NCBI RefSeq assembly: GCF_014650875.1
Contig: NZ_BMVU01000053.1
Location: 1-46,104 of the forward strand
Source: Streptomyces minutiscleroticus
GTDB lineage: Bacteria; Actinomycetota; Actinomycetes; Streptomycetales; Streptomycetaceae
Length of the DNA: 46,104 bases
Direction of reading: 5' to 3'
The position numbers and the translations under genes are program-made. This document shows, piece after piece, positions 16,753 through 24,905 of the stretch. The notes beneath the pieces are model-generated. The model was given only the letters and a program-made list of their open reading frames with translations. It searched no databases and was not told the origin of the DNA. Each line of letters starts with the position of its first letter. Within the stretch, counting starts at the first letter, position 1.

Positions 16753-17431
16753 CGGGATGACTGCCGGCCGGCGTGAGTGCGTCGGCCGAGCGGACGTGCA
16801 CTCCACCGGCCACCTCTTCGGCAGCACGGTGCAGCCGCTGGTGACCACGACCAGCCGCAGCCGGGGCACTCCGTCCCTGCCCGCACTGCCACCGTTGCCG
16901 GTGAACAGGTGCCTGTCGCCGGGGCAGGGGAACAGTTCGGCATCCGCCGCCGTCCCTCATCGGGTTCAGCCACAGCCCGGCCGCGCCCCAGCACGACGAC
17001 GGCGGGCAGCGCCGACACGGTCCGCCTCCAGCTCGCGCAGTGACTGCCCGGGCCGTGGAGCAGCAGTGCCAGCGGCGGGGAGACCAGCGGGGGACAGCTT
17101 GGCCCCCGCACCCGCGTTCCCCACCGGCGCCGCCGGCAGGGCCCCGAGCCGATGACAAGGGCGGTGGCCGGCAGCCGCAGCAGGATCGCCACGTCCACCG
17201 CCTCGTACGCCGTGAGCGACACCCGGGCCGGCCCGGAGGTGTCCACGTACGGCCGCGTCGGTAGCGTCGGCCGCGCCGGCAGCGTCGGCAGAAACGTCCG
17301 CACGACCGACCCGGCATCGGCGCCCCGTTCGGGCCACCTGCCGTCCGTCACTCTCATCCCTGCGACACCAGGTCCTCGCACGGCGGCCTTCGTCACTCCG
17401 AAGAGCCACACACATCCCAGCGCGGCGGGGA
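16753..17431. other. No confident gene; degenerate coding-like stretch on the minus strand
   Basis: Frames are Arg/Pro-rich on both strands. One minus-strand segment near 17150-17350 reads RPYVDTSGPARVSLTAYEAV followed by DVAILLRLPATALVI, which looks like real protein. Its continuation is broken across frames toward 16770 (PRLRLVVVTSGCTVLPKRWP). This suggests a decayed gene of unknown family. Nothing else was seen. Confidence 0.35.
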
Positions 17432-18814
17432 GTGTCTGACCTACTTGTTGCATCCCTCGTTGTCGGAGGGGCCTGCGAGACTGCGTCCGTGATCGCAGAA
17501 CATGAGTACGCAGTCGTCTTACGGGCGGGTGAGCAGTTGGTCCGCCGGGCCGTGAGCTGCCCTTCGGGTGAATACGGTGTGGTGCACCAGCACGACGGCA
17601 ATGTCGTCGTGTACCGGAACGCGGACCACTGCGCCGTCTGGGCCACCGGGACCGACTTCCAGCCTTCCGTGTACGGTTCGGAGGCTCTCGAGCATCACGA
17701 TCTGGACCGCGCCTTCGGCCGGCCGGGGCGCCTGGTACTGCAGGAGGACGGCAATCTGGTGGTGTACTCCTCGACGGGCCAGCCGCTGTGGGCCAGTGGC
17801 ACGACGGGCCGGTCGACGGTCGCCCTGATGATCCAGGACAGCGGCAGGCTTGTGCTGAGGACCGCAGAGGACACCATTGCGTGGGCCAGCCCTTACGCCC
17901 CCCTGCGGTGGGACGGCTGGAACCGCGTGACGGACGGCAGGCGGCTGCGGCGCGGGCAGTGCCTGCGCGGCGGGTCCCTGGTGTCGGACAACGGCGCATA
18001 CGCGTTCGTGGTCGAGGGGGGCGGCGCCGCCTGTCTGTGCCGTACCGCCGGCAGGATCCTGTGGACGGTGGGCCTGCGCCCCCAGGAGGGTTACGCACTG
18101 ACCGGCGACGGCCGCCTGGTCACGCGTGGCCCCGGCGGCGAGGAACGTCCCGCCCAATCGCTCGGGATATCCGACTCCGCCGCCGCCGCACTGGCCCAAA
18201 GGGGCGCGGCGGAGATGTCGGTGACCGACGACGGGCGCCTCGTGATCACCGATGGCGACGGCACCGTCCTGTGGAGCATGACGCCTGCGTTCACACACAC
18301 GCCCAGGCAGCGCCTGCCACGGGCGGAGCGGCCGAAAGCCCGGCCGGCTCCGGACGTGCCCCTGCTGCCTGCGGGTGAGGAGCTGCCGGTCATCCGGACC
18401 GACTTCTCCGACGACGCCGCCTGGGAGGATGCGGTGGCGCGGGTGAGCGCGGAGTACGACGACGACGGCGACACCTGGTCGGTGGACGTGACACCGATCG
18501 ACGACCGCCGCTACGCGGGCCTGACGTCGGACCAGTTGGCACTTCTCGTCCCGGAAAGCGTGCACTGGCCCATGTTCGTCGTGGCGGACGCCCGGACCAT
18601 GGCCTCGTCCGGGCGCGACATGCTGATGGTCACGACGGACCCGGAGGCCCTGGTGGACAGCGCGCGCGCCACCCCGACCGCCATCGTGGAGATAGCGATC
18701 AACCTGTGGATCGCGAACATGGACTGGGAGGACTATGTGGGTGAGGCCGACGGCCCGGCCCAAGCCGACGACCGTGTGCTCGAGGCGTGGAACATCGAGG
18801 AGCCGCCCGAATGA
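17432..18814 (+). CDS. Bulb-type (mannose-binding) lectin fused to a DUF6924 domain
   Basis: Up to 460 residues. Two B-lectin motifs of the QxDxNxVxY type, QHDGNVVVY (53-61) and QEDGNLVVY (104-112), are each followed by a WA(T/S)GT turn; further decayed repeats reach about residue 285. After a Pro/Arg linker, LPVIRTDFSDDAAWEDAVAR to DMLMVTTDP (about 315-410) is a DUF6924-type domain, common in actinobacteria and of unknown function. No signal peptide or transmembrane segment is clear, so it is probably cytosolic or exported by an unknown route. Residue 30 is encoded by TTA (17519-17521), so translation may depend on bldA tRNA. A GTG at 17489 is an alternative start, still upstream of the TTA. 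Confidence 0.85.
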   Translation: MSDLLVASLVVGGACETASVIAEHEYAVVLRAGEQLVRRAVSCPSGEYGVVHQHDGNVVVYRNADHCAVWATGTDFQPSVYGSEALEHHDLDRAFGRPGRLVLQEDGNLVVYSSTGQPLWASGTTGRSTVALMIQDSGRLVLRTAEDTIAWASPYAPLRWDGWNRVTDGRRLRRGQCLRGGSLVSDNGAYAFVVEGGGAACLCRTAGRILWTVGLRPQEGYALTGDGRLVTRGPGGEERPAQSLGISDSAAAALAQRGAAEMSVTDDGRLVITDGDGTVLWSMTPAFTHTPRQRLPRAERPKARPAPDVPLLPAGEELPVIRTDFSDDAAWEDAVARVSAEYDDDGDTWSVDVTPIDDRRYAGLTSDQLALLVPESVHWPMFVVADARTMASSGRDMLMVTTDPEALVDSARATPTAIVEIAINLWIANMDWEDYVGEADGPAQADDRVLEAWNIEEPPE

Positions 18815-18845
18815 CCCGAGAAGGTCAGCCGGCGTTCGAGTGATG

Positions 18846-18908
18846 TCCCTCGTCCAGATCGGTCCAGCGTGTCGATGCCGAGAGCCGGACCGATCTCAGC
18901 ACGAGGGA
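18846..18908 (+). terminator. Two-part stem-loop after the lectin gene
   Basis: TCCCTCGT (18846-18853) pairs with ACGAGGGA (18901-18908), and inside it GATCGGTCC (18857-18865) pairs with GGACCGATC (18887-18895). It begins 32 nt after the lectin stop. There is no clear U-tract, so it may be a processing or intrinsic terminator-like structure. The following 350 bp up to 19260 show no convincing gene. Confidence 0.5.
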
Positions 18909-19261
18909 GGTCCGGCAAGCGGCCGAGGCCACGCTGCGACCGGCACCGTTGCAGTCGCAGCCCTGCGCCCAGGGTGCGCTCTCCCAGCTTCACGTCAGTG
19001 CACGACCTGCACATCCATCGCTTGGTGACAGCGGGAACACACCGGAACTCTCGCATCAGGACCGTCCCCACACCCACCGAGGCAGCCGCTGATCAGCACC
19101 ACGCCACGAAGCTCCGCTGTCTCTCACATCGCTGTCATGAAACCGAGAGATCACACCTGGCGTGGGTGCCCCCGGCCGATGTCCTCCGGTAGCTGCTGGC
19201 CGCCCATGACGCGCCCTCCCGGCCTGCTGACGCAGTCCGGCGGCTGGTGTGACAGACGAGC

Positions 19262-19316
19262 GAAGCCTCTGGTGGACGGGTTCACGACCAGGATCACCCA
19301 TTCCGTCAGAGGCTTC
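19262..19316 (+). repeat. Left-end hairpin of an IS5-type element (copy B)
   Basis: GAAGCCTCTG at 19262-19271 and CAGAGGCTTC at 19307-19316 form a perfect 10-bp stem. The loop carries GACGGGTTCACGACCA, the same as copy A (13079-13128). Relative to copy A two stem pairs differ and both changes are compensated (T-A to C-G and C-G to T-A). It lies immediately upstream of the transposase fragment. Confidence 0.75.
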
Positions 19317-19317
19317 C

Positions 19318-19740
19318 CGGCTTGTCCACCCGTCCGGACTGGACCCGTCCGGTCGGCATCTTCGCTTCCTCACCGCCCGTCTGCGTGAACACCACCGTGC
19401 GATCGGCAGCCGGTGGCGTCGGCCGGACGCCGGCCGCCAGGCCCTGCCCGCGCTCGCCCACCTGCGCCACGGCCACCCGTACGCCCAGCTCGCGGCCGGG
19501 TTCGGCATCGCAACCACGACCGCCTACCGGTACATCACCGAGACCGTGGAAACCCTGGCCGCGCTCGCTCCCAGCCTTGCCGAAGCAGTACGGACCGCCT
19601 CGTCGAAGGCGTTCGTCCTGCTGGACGGGGCGCTGCTGCCGACCGGCCGGACCGTCGCGGACCGGCCCTTCTGCTCCGGCAAGCACAAGGAGCACGGCAT
19701 GAACCCGCGCACGTGGTCCCGCACCCGCCTGCGCGGCCCG
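19318..19740 (+). pseudogene. IS5-family (IS112-like) transposase, truncated
   Basis: The frame reads RFLTARLREHHRAIGSRWRR, ALAHLRHGHPYAQLAAGFGI, FVLLDGALLPTGRTVADRPF and CSGKHKEHGMN, and then the match breaks off near 19710. This is the N-terminal half of the same transposase type as 12307-13071, without the palindrome insertion. The second Asp and the Glu of the DDE triad are missing. At the break it is joined to part of an IS701-like gene in opposite orientation. Confidence 0.75.
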
Positions 19741-19744
19741 GCCC

Positions 19745-19880
19745 GCCCGAAGCGGCCCCCGATCCGCAAAAAGAGCTCTTCCGGCTCCCCGTCCCACGCG
19801 CTCATCGGCGACTCGTCGAACATGTCCGTGACCTGCTCGAACCAGCTCACGAACATGCAGAAGACGCACTCGTTCATGGA
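19745..19880 (-). pseudogene. IS701-like transposase, N-terminal fragment
   Basis: The minus-strand frame reads MNECVFCMFVSWFEQVTDMF, PEELFLRIGGRFGRAGPRRR and VRDHVRG. The FxRxxPRFGRxxPRRR...YVRG block resembles the start of IS701-type transposases, which go on for more than 350 residues. Here the sequence runs into the IS5-type fragment. The assignment rests on this short block only. Confidence 0.45.
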
Positions 19881-20046
19881 CACCGTGCACAAGTCCGTCC
19901 TGAGCCTCGGACACCCCGCTACACTCCACACCAGCAGGCCGCTGACCGGCCCGGACACCGAAGTACGGCTGGAGTGCCAAGGGTTGTCCCGTAATCGCTG
20001 GTCATGCGCCGCCGAACTCCGCGCCGGCTCGCGAGCGCCAGGGTCG

Positions 20047-20290
20047 TCACCGGGTATCGATGCACAGATCCCTCATGTACCAGTCGAGCCGTGTCCCGTC
20101 CGCGCCGTGTGTGTGCTTGCCGGGGGTGAAGCCCGCCCTGCGGGCGACTGCGGAAGAGGCAGCGTTCTCCGGCTCTACCCGGATCACAGCCTGCTTCACT
20201 CCCTCACCCGTCGCACATCGGGAGACCAGGATGACCGCGCGGGTGGCCAGGCCGCGCCCTCGCCCCGCGCTTTGGCGGCCGGCGTGGACG
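20047..20290 (-). pseudogene. GNAT acetyltransferase, C-terminal fragment
   Basis: GRGLATRAVILVSRC is the acetyl-CoA-binding GxGxAT motif. AVIRVEPENAASSAVARRAG followed by FTPGKHTHGADGTRLDWYM is the RimJ/RimL-type end. The N-terminal half of the GNAT fold is absent; upstream sequence is unrelated. It is probably a leftover from the neighbouring IS rearrangements. Confidence 0.7.
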
Positions 20291-20578
20291 GGCGGCACAG
20301 GGCGGGCAGGCGGTGGATGCCCTGGCCAACCGCTCACACGGTTCTCAGCGCCGCAGAACAGGGCGAGGCGCCGATGCAGACGCTCTCAGTGGAGCTGACC
20401 GGACCCGGCCTGTAACCTGCGCCTCAAGCGGGGCAGGCACGGCTGCCGGGCGCCGTCCGGGCGGGTACCGCCCGGCTGGCCGACGGCATGCCGCCGCGCC
20501 CTGCCGGTGATGGACACGCCGGAGCACGACGCCGCGCCGACAGCAGCCGACATCGGCGGACTCGTCAGGAGGTGGCAC

Positions 20579-21580
20579 ATGCGCGTGGTGGTCACGGGCG
20601 CATCCGGGTTTCTGGGACGTCGGCTGGTCAAGACACTGCGGCAAAGACGGACATGGGGCGGCGCGCCGATCCGGCGGCTGGTGCTCGCCGACCGCGTCGT
20701 GCAGCCCGGCTCCGGCCTGGCGACGGACCCGATCGTGGACATCGTGCACGGTGACCTCACCGACCGGCTCGGGGAACTGTTCGCCGAACCGGTCGACGTG
20801 CTGTTCCATCTGGCCGCCGCCGTGTCGGCCCAATGCGAGGCCGACTTCGACCTCGGCATGCGCAGCAACGTGGACACCACCCGGGCCCTGCTGGATGCCG
20901 CCCGCACACAGTCGGCCGCGGGTGGACCGTTGTCGCGGGTGGTGTTCGCCAGCAGTCTCGCCGTGTACGGCTCCGACCCGGCGCTGTCCCTGCCGCCGCT
21001 GGTCAGCGAGACGACCTGTGCCCTGCCGCAGTCCAGCTACGGCGTACAGAAGCTCATCTGCGAACACCTCGTCACCGAGTACACCCGCCGCGGCTTCGTC
21101 GACGGACGCGTCGCCCGCCTGATGACCGTTGCCGTGCGGCCGGGCAAACCGAACGCGGCCGCCTCCGGCTTCCTGTCGTCGATCATCCGCGAGCCGCTCG
21201 CCGGATCCCCGGCGACCTGCCCGGTCCGCCCCGGCCTTCGCGTGGCCCTGGCCTCCCCACGCCGCACCGTCCATGGACTTCTGCGTATCGCGGAGGCCGG
21301 ACGAGGAACCGGGCCCGGGCAGCTCGACGGCAGACTGCCGGTCAACCTGCCCGCACTCACCGTCTCCGTCGCCGAGATGCTCGCCACGCTGCGGCAGGTC
21401 GCCGGTGACGCGGCCGCCGACCTGGTCACCATCGAGCCCGACGCCGCCGTCGAAGCACTCGTGGGCTCGTGGCCGGCCGTCTTCGACAACCGGCGCGCCG
21501 CCGCACTCGGTCTGGAACCCGACCCGAGCTTTCTGTCGATCGTCCAGGACCACCTCGCCGGTCATGCGGAATCCGCCTGA
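20579..21580 (+). CDS. denD: D-erythronate dehydrogenase-like SDR (DenD family)
   Basis: 333 residues from the ATG at 20579, preceded by a perfect AGGAGG at 20567-20572. MRVVVTGASGFLGRRLVKTL binds NAD. HLAAAVSAQCEADFDLGMRS, FASSLAVYG, and SSYGVQKLICEHLV with Tyr154/Lys158 form the active site. VRPGKPNAAASGFLSSIIRE is highly characteristic of DenD proteins, which oxidise D-erythronate at C2 in tetronate catabolism. The usual partners (a DUF1537 kinase and an aldolase) are not in this window, so it is an isolated copy and the substrate may differ. The in-frame upstream ATG at 20513 has no ribosome site. Confidence 0.85.
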   Translation: MRVVVTGASGFLGRRLVKTLRQRRTWGGAPIRRLVLADRVVQPGSGLATDPIVDIVHGDLTDRLGELFAEPVDVLFHLAAAVSAQCEADFDLGMRSNVDTTRALLDAARTQSAAGGPLSRVVFASSLAVYGSDPALSLPPLVSETTCALPQSSYGVQKLICEHLVTEYTRRGFVDGRVARLMTVAVRPGKPNAAASGFLSSIIREPLAGSPATCPVRPGLRVALASPRRTVHGLLRIAEAGRGTGPGQLDGRLPVNLPALTVSVAEMLATLRQVAGDAAADLVTIEPDAAVEALVGSWPAVFDNRRAAALGLEPDPSFLSIVQDHLAGHAESA

Positions 21581-22029
21581 TACGTGCCGCAGGAGGCCAT
21601 GCCCGAGCAGGTCACAGGTACAGGGCAGGCTGCCGTTGGCATCGTCAGTTCCGAAGTCGCGGGTGGCCTGCTGCTGGACGGCGGTGAGGCGGAGGCATCA
21701 ACGCCGACCAGGCCGCCGAGGAGGCGCTCGGTGTCGTCGGCGATCACGGGCCGTCACGCAATGGCCTCGAGTCGTCTTCCGGGGGCGTCGTGTCTTCGAG
21801 AAGTACCGTGGCCCGGGGATGGACTGCGGGGCATGACGGGCTCCGCAGGCTGCCGGATCGGTCCGTCTTCCGGCACCCTGCTCCACCGGACCCGGGCAGA
21901 CCGCACTGACGTGCCCTACGCCGACGGTTCATGTTCTGTTCACCGCGCAACCATCAGCCGTCGCCGTGGGGCTGCCGGGCGAATGTCACCCCTAGGCGGC
22001 CTGTGAGCCGCGCGCTTGCCGAAGGACTT
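21581..22029. other. Intergenic region without a recognised gene
   Basis: All frames are Arg/Pro/Ser-rich and no known motif was seen. It separates the DenD-like gene from an FG-GAP pseudogene. Confidence 0.4.
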
Positions 22030-22312
22030 GTGGGTATCCGCCGCCTTCCCGTGTCGACCGCGGTGGCCGCCGCTCTGATCGGCACGTTCGGCGTGCCGGT
22101 CGTCGCGGGCACCGCAACCGCCGCGGGCCGTGCCACCACCGTGCGCGGGGACTTCGACGGCGACGGCATCGAGGACCTTGCGGCCTTCTACGTCTACGAG
22201 AACCATGCCGAGGGCGGCAAGCTGTGACTCGGGACGGAAGACGGCCTGTCCACCGTTGCGCAGCGACTGCCCTCCGCCTCCACCACCGCCGTCGCCGACT
22301 TCGACGAGCCGG
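22030..22312 (+). pseudogene. Secreted FG-GAP/VCBS-repeat protein, N-terminal fragment with premature stop
   Basis: GIRRLPVSTAVAAALIGTFG with GVPVVAGTATAA looks like a signal peptide. TTVRGDFDGDGIEDLAAFYV is a calcium-binding FG-GAP repeat (DxDxDGxxD). The frame meets a TGA at 22225 and then continues recognisably (LGTEDGLSTVAQRLPSASTT, AVADFDEP). It is cut at about 22312, where a glycosyltransferase remnant on the other strand begins. Intact relatives are several hundred residues long. Confidence 0.7.
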
Positions 22313-22650
22313 TCGGCGTTCATGGACTGCTCGGCTCCCCGCGGTACGACGATCGCGGGAACGCCGGCCAGGAGCGCCTCGCCGCGGCCGCCCGTGCCGG
22401 CGTGGGTGACGAAGGCGTCGGCCTGTTCCAGGATCGCCCGCCGCGGGGCCCGGGGTGCACTTCGACGTCAGACGGGACGGCACCGAGTTCTCCGGGGCCG
22501 GCGTACTTGCCGATCCGGAGCACGACGTGCTGACCGGGCAGGTCGCCGAAGGCGGCGTGCAGTTGCGGGAGCGCCTGGGCGGCGGCGTCGGGTTGGAGAC
22601 CCGCCGCGGCGATGGGATCGGCAGGCCAGTCGTTGCCGGCGCGGGGCGGG
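22300..22650 (-). pseudogene. Macrolide glycosyltransferase (MGT/UGT type), C-terminal remnant with frameshift
   Basis: One frame gives HAAFGDLPGQHVVLRIGKYA then GPGELGAVPSDVEVHP. A second frame, joined near 22452, gives ILEQADAFVTHAGTGGRGEA, LLAGVPAIVVPRGAEQSMNA and DRLVEVGDG. Together they follow the C-terminal UDP-sugar-binding half of MGT-type enzymes that inactivate macrolides. The N-terminal acceptor half and the last helix are missing. It is a decayed resistance gene next to an acetyltransferase gene that looks intact. Confidence 0.7.
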
Positions 22651-22678
22651 TACGGGCGGTCGCGGCGAGGACGCGGTG

Positions 22679-23332
22679 TCAGGACCGGTCGGCCTGCGCG
22701 GCGGCCTCCTCCAGGTCGGCGACGGTCCCCGACATGATCGTCCGCACATGCCTGGTGATGTGCTGCACGGGCCAGTCCCACCACGCCACGGCGAGGAGCC
22801 GGGCGACGTCCGCGGCGTCGTAGCGGGTGCGGAGGAGACGGGCGGGGTTGCCGCCGACGATGCCGTAGTCGGGGACGTCGCCGGTGACCACGGCGCCGGC
22901 GGCGATGATCGCGCCGTGGCCGATGCGTACACCGGGCATGACCGTGGCGCCGTGCCCGAACCACACGTCGTTGCCGACGACGGTGTCGCCCCGGCCCGGC
23001 AGATCGGTGATCAGGTCGAAGTGCTCGGCCCAGGAACCGCCCATGGTGGGGAAGGGGAACGTCGACGGGCCGTCCATGCGGTGGTTGGCGCCGTTCATGA
23101 TGAACCGCGTGCCCGTGCCCAGCGCGCAGTACTTGCCGATGACGAGCCGCTCGGGCCCGTAGTGGTACAGCACGTTGCGCGTCTCGAACGCGGTCGGCTC
23201 GTCCGGATCGTCGTAGTACGAGTAGTCGCCGACCTCGATCAGCGGCGACTTCACCAACGGCTTGAGCAGGACGACGCGCGGGTGCTCGGGCATCGGGTGG
23301 AGCACGGTGGGGTCGGCGGGAACAGGCGGCAT
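22679..23332 (-). CDS. Xenobiotic (CatB/Vat-type) hexapeptide-repeat O-acetyltransferase
   Basis: 217 residues, the normal length. YGPERLVIGKYCALGTGTRF starts the left-handed beta-helix. FIMNGANHRMDG holds the conserved catalytic His84. VGNDVWFGHGATVMPGVRIG and HGAIIAAGAVVTGDVPDYGI are hexapeptide coils, and VGGNPARLLRTRYD is the usual C-terminal cap. Relatives transfer acetyl from acetyl-CoA to chloramphenicol or streptogramin A; the natural substrate here is unknown. It is divergent from a TetR gene with a palindromic site between them. An ATG at 23293 is an alternative start. Confidence 0.92.
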   Translation of the reverse strand: MPPVPADPTVLHPMPEHPRVVLLKPLVKSPLIEVGDYSYYDDPDEPTAFETRNVLYHYGPERLVIGKYCALGTGTRFIMNGANHRMDGPSTFPFPTMGGSWAEHFDLITDLPGRGDTVVGNDVWFGHGATVMPGVRIGHGAIIAAGAVVTGDVPDYGIVGGNPARLLRTRYDAADVARLLAVAWWDWPVQHITRHVRTIMSGTVADLEEAAAQADRS

Positions 23333-23364
23333 CGCGGAGACGGTTCCTCTTCAGTAGGCCTAGA

Positions 23365-23378
23365 GCGACAACTGTCGC
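23365..23378. promoter_or_regulatory. Palindromic operator between acetyltransferase and TetR genes
   Basis: GCGACA-AC-TGTCGC is a perfect inverted repeat midway in the 99-bp divergent gap. It overlaps a TTGTCG that can serve as -35 for the acetyltransferase gene, and it lies just upstream of TAAGAT (23381-23386), a good -10 for the regulator. It is therefore well placed to control both. Confidence 0.65.
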
Positions 23379-23431
23379 GTTAAGATGCTGGCACAGCCCT
23401 GCCGCCTTGATCAACCGGATACTGACTGCCG

Positions 23432-24064
23432 ATGACAGACCCCACGACCACGACGCCGGACCGCCGGCCGGGCGGTCGCACCGCCCGCGTCCGCGCCCAG
23501 GTCCTGGACGCGGTGTGCGCCGAACTCGCCGAGAACGGGCACGAAGGACTCACGATGGAGGGCGTCGCGACCCGCGCGGGAGTGCACCGCACCACGGTCT
23601 ACCGACGCTGGCGCGACGTGGGCGGCCTGCTCGTCGACGTCATCGACGCCGCCGGTGAGATCGACTGGCAGCCACCGGACACCGGCTCCCTGCGCGGCGA
23701 TCTGACGGCCCTCAACCAGCAGATCCAGGAGTCCCTGGTCGTACAGCCGTCGCTCGCCGTCGCCCTGATGGCCGCCTCGTTCCACTCCGAACAGGCCGCG
23801 CGGGCCCAGACCCGGCTGTGGGCGGACCGGTACGCCCAGTGCGAGATCCTCGTCGAGCGCGCCGTCGAGCGCGGTGAGCTTCCCGCACAGCGCACGGACG
23901 CGCGGAGCCTGCTGATCGCCGCCACGGCGCCGCTCTACCACCAACTGGTGCTCCTGCGTGCTGACCCTGACCCGCACCTGCCGGAACGGGCCGCGGAGAC
24001 GGCAGTCCTGGCGGCTGCCGCGGGCGCCTTCTCCGTCCGTCGGCGCCGGGAAGAGAGCATGTGA
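23432..24064 (+). CDS. TetR-family transcriptional regulator
   Basis: 210 residues. RVRAQVLDAVCAELAENGHE and LTMEGVATRAGVHRTTVYRR (about 40-59) are the N-terminal TetR helix-turn-helix, followed by a helical ligand-binding domain (TLWADRYAQCEILVERAVER type). The C-terminus is short and Arg-rich. Divergent placement and the palindrome at 23365-23378 indicate repression of the acetyltransferase gene and of itself. The inducer is unknown, plausibly the acetylated drug. Confidence 0.92.
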   Translation: MTDPTTTTPDRRPGGRTARVRAQVLDAVCAELAENGHEGLTMEGVATRAGVHRTTVYRRWRDVGGLLVDVIDAAGEIDWQPPDTGSLRGDLTALNQQIQESLVVQPSLAVALMAASFHSEQAARAQTRLWADRYAQCEILVERAVERGELPAQRTDARSLLIAATAPLYHQLVLLRADPDPHLPERAAETAVLAAAAGAFSVRRRREESM

Positions 24065-24331
24065 TCCCGGCGACCTCCCGTGACGGTTGGTGGTCTTCGT
24101 TCAGCCGGTACGACCGTGTTCCGTCCGGCGCAGGGCGAGGGCGGCGCGGGTGATCCGATGGTCGCGGGCGGTCGGCGTCCGGGATTCGTTCTTCGCGGAC
24201 CCGTACCCGCCAGGGGCTTCACAGGTATCCGATACCAGGTCGAGCCCGTCCGATGTCCCTGGTGGAAAAGAACCCCGCTCCGTCGGACGGGCGGCATACT
24301 CTGAACCCCGTCCGCACCGTCCGGGGGAGTC

Positions 24332-24733
24332 ATGACAAGCAGGTTCACCGAGTTGACCGTCGACTGCCACGATCCGGAGAGACTCGCGGCCTTCTGGTGC
24401 GAAGTGCTGGACTTCAAGGTGATCGACCGGAGCGAGGGCAAGGTCGAGATCGGCTCCTGGGTGCCGACCGTCGAAGAGGTGCGGGCCCGCCAGATGCCGC
24501 CCACCCTGCTGTTCGTCCGGGTACCCGAGGGCAAGACCGTGAAGAACCGGCTCCACCTCGACATCAGCCCGATCGACGGCAGCACCGAGGACGAGGTGAC
24601 CAGGCTGCTCGGTCTCGGCGCCACCACGACGGACGTGGGCCAGGGTGCAGGCCGAAACTGGGTGGTCATGGCAGACCCCGAGGGCAACGAGTTCGACGTC
24701 CTGCGCACCCTGGCACCGCAGAGCCAGAGCTAA
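24332..24733 (+). CDS. VOC (glyoxalase/bleomycin-resistance-like) family protein
   Basis: 133 residues: TELTVDCHDPERLAAFWCEV is the first beta-alpha-beta unit, RLHLDISPIDGSTEDEV the second, and VVMADPEGNEFDVLRTL the ending typical of the 'glyoxalase-like domain' VOC group. The relevant metal positions would be His in DCHDP/RLHLD and Glu in GNEF. The function (resistance, isomerase or dioxygenase) cannot be told. The stop codon TAA at 24731-24733 directly touches the left end of the fold-back repeat. 267 bp upstream to the TetR gene hold no clear gene. Confidence 0.88.
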   Translation: MTSRFTELTVDCHDPERLAAFWCEVLDFKVIDRSEGKVEIGSWVPTVEEVRARQMPPTLLFVRVPEGKTVKNRLHLDISPIDGSTEDEVTRLLGLGATTTDVGQGAGRNWVVMADPEGNEFDVLRTLAPQSQS

Positions 24734-24894
24734 TGCCGTGACCGGAAAGGTTCACCGGCTCACGACGCCCGGCACGGCACTTCGCCGCGTTGTCGGAGCC
24801 ACCCGAGTACGCCCAAGTACGAGGGTGGTCCTCCGCCTCGCGACGCACCGCACCGGACGCCGCGAGCCCACGGCAAACCCTTCCGGTCACGGCA
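24734..24894. mobile_element. MITE-like fold-back repeat, copy 1 (161 bp)
   Basis: Ends are TGCCGTGACCGGAAAGG and CCTTCCGGTCACGGCA, imperfect terminal inverted repeats. Nearly the whole element is one long imperfect palindrome with an inner arm pair around GAGTACGCCC/AAGTACGAGG. It is closely similar to copy 2 at 32557-32716 read in the reverse direction. Flanks are GCTAA and CCAGC, so no target duplication is visible. It carries no gene. Confidence 0.85.
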
Positions 24895-24905
24895 CCAGCG
24901 CCGCA

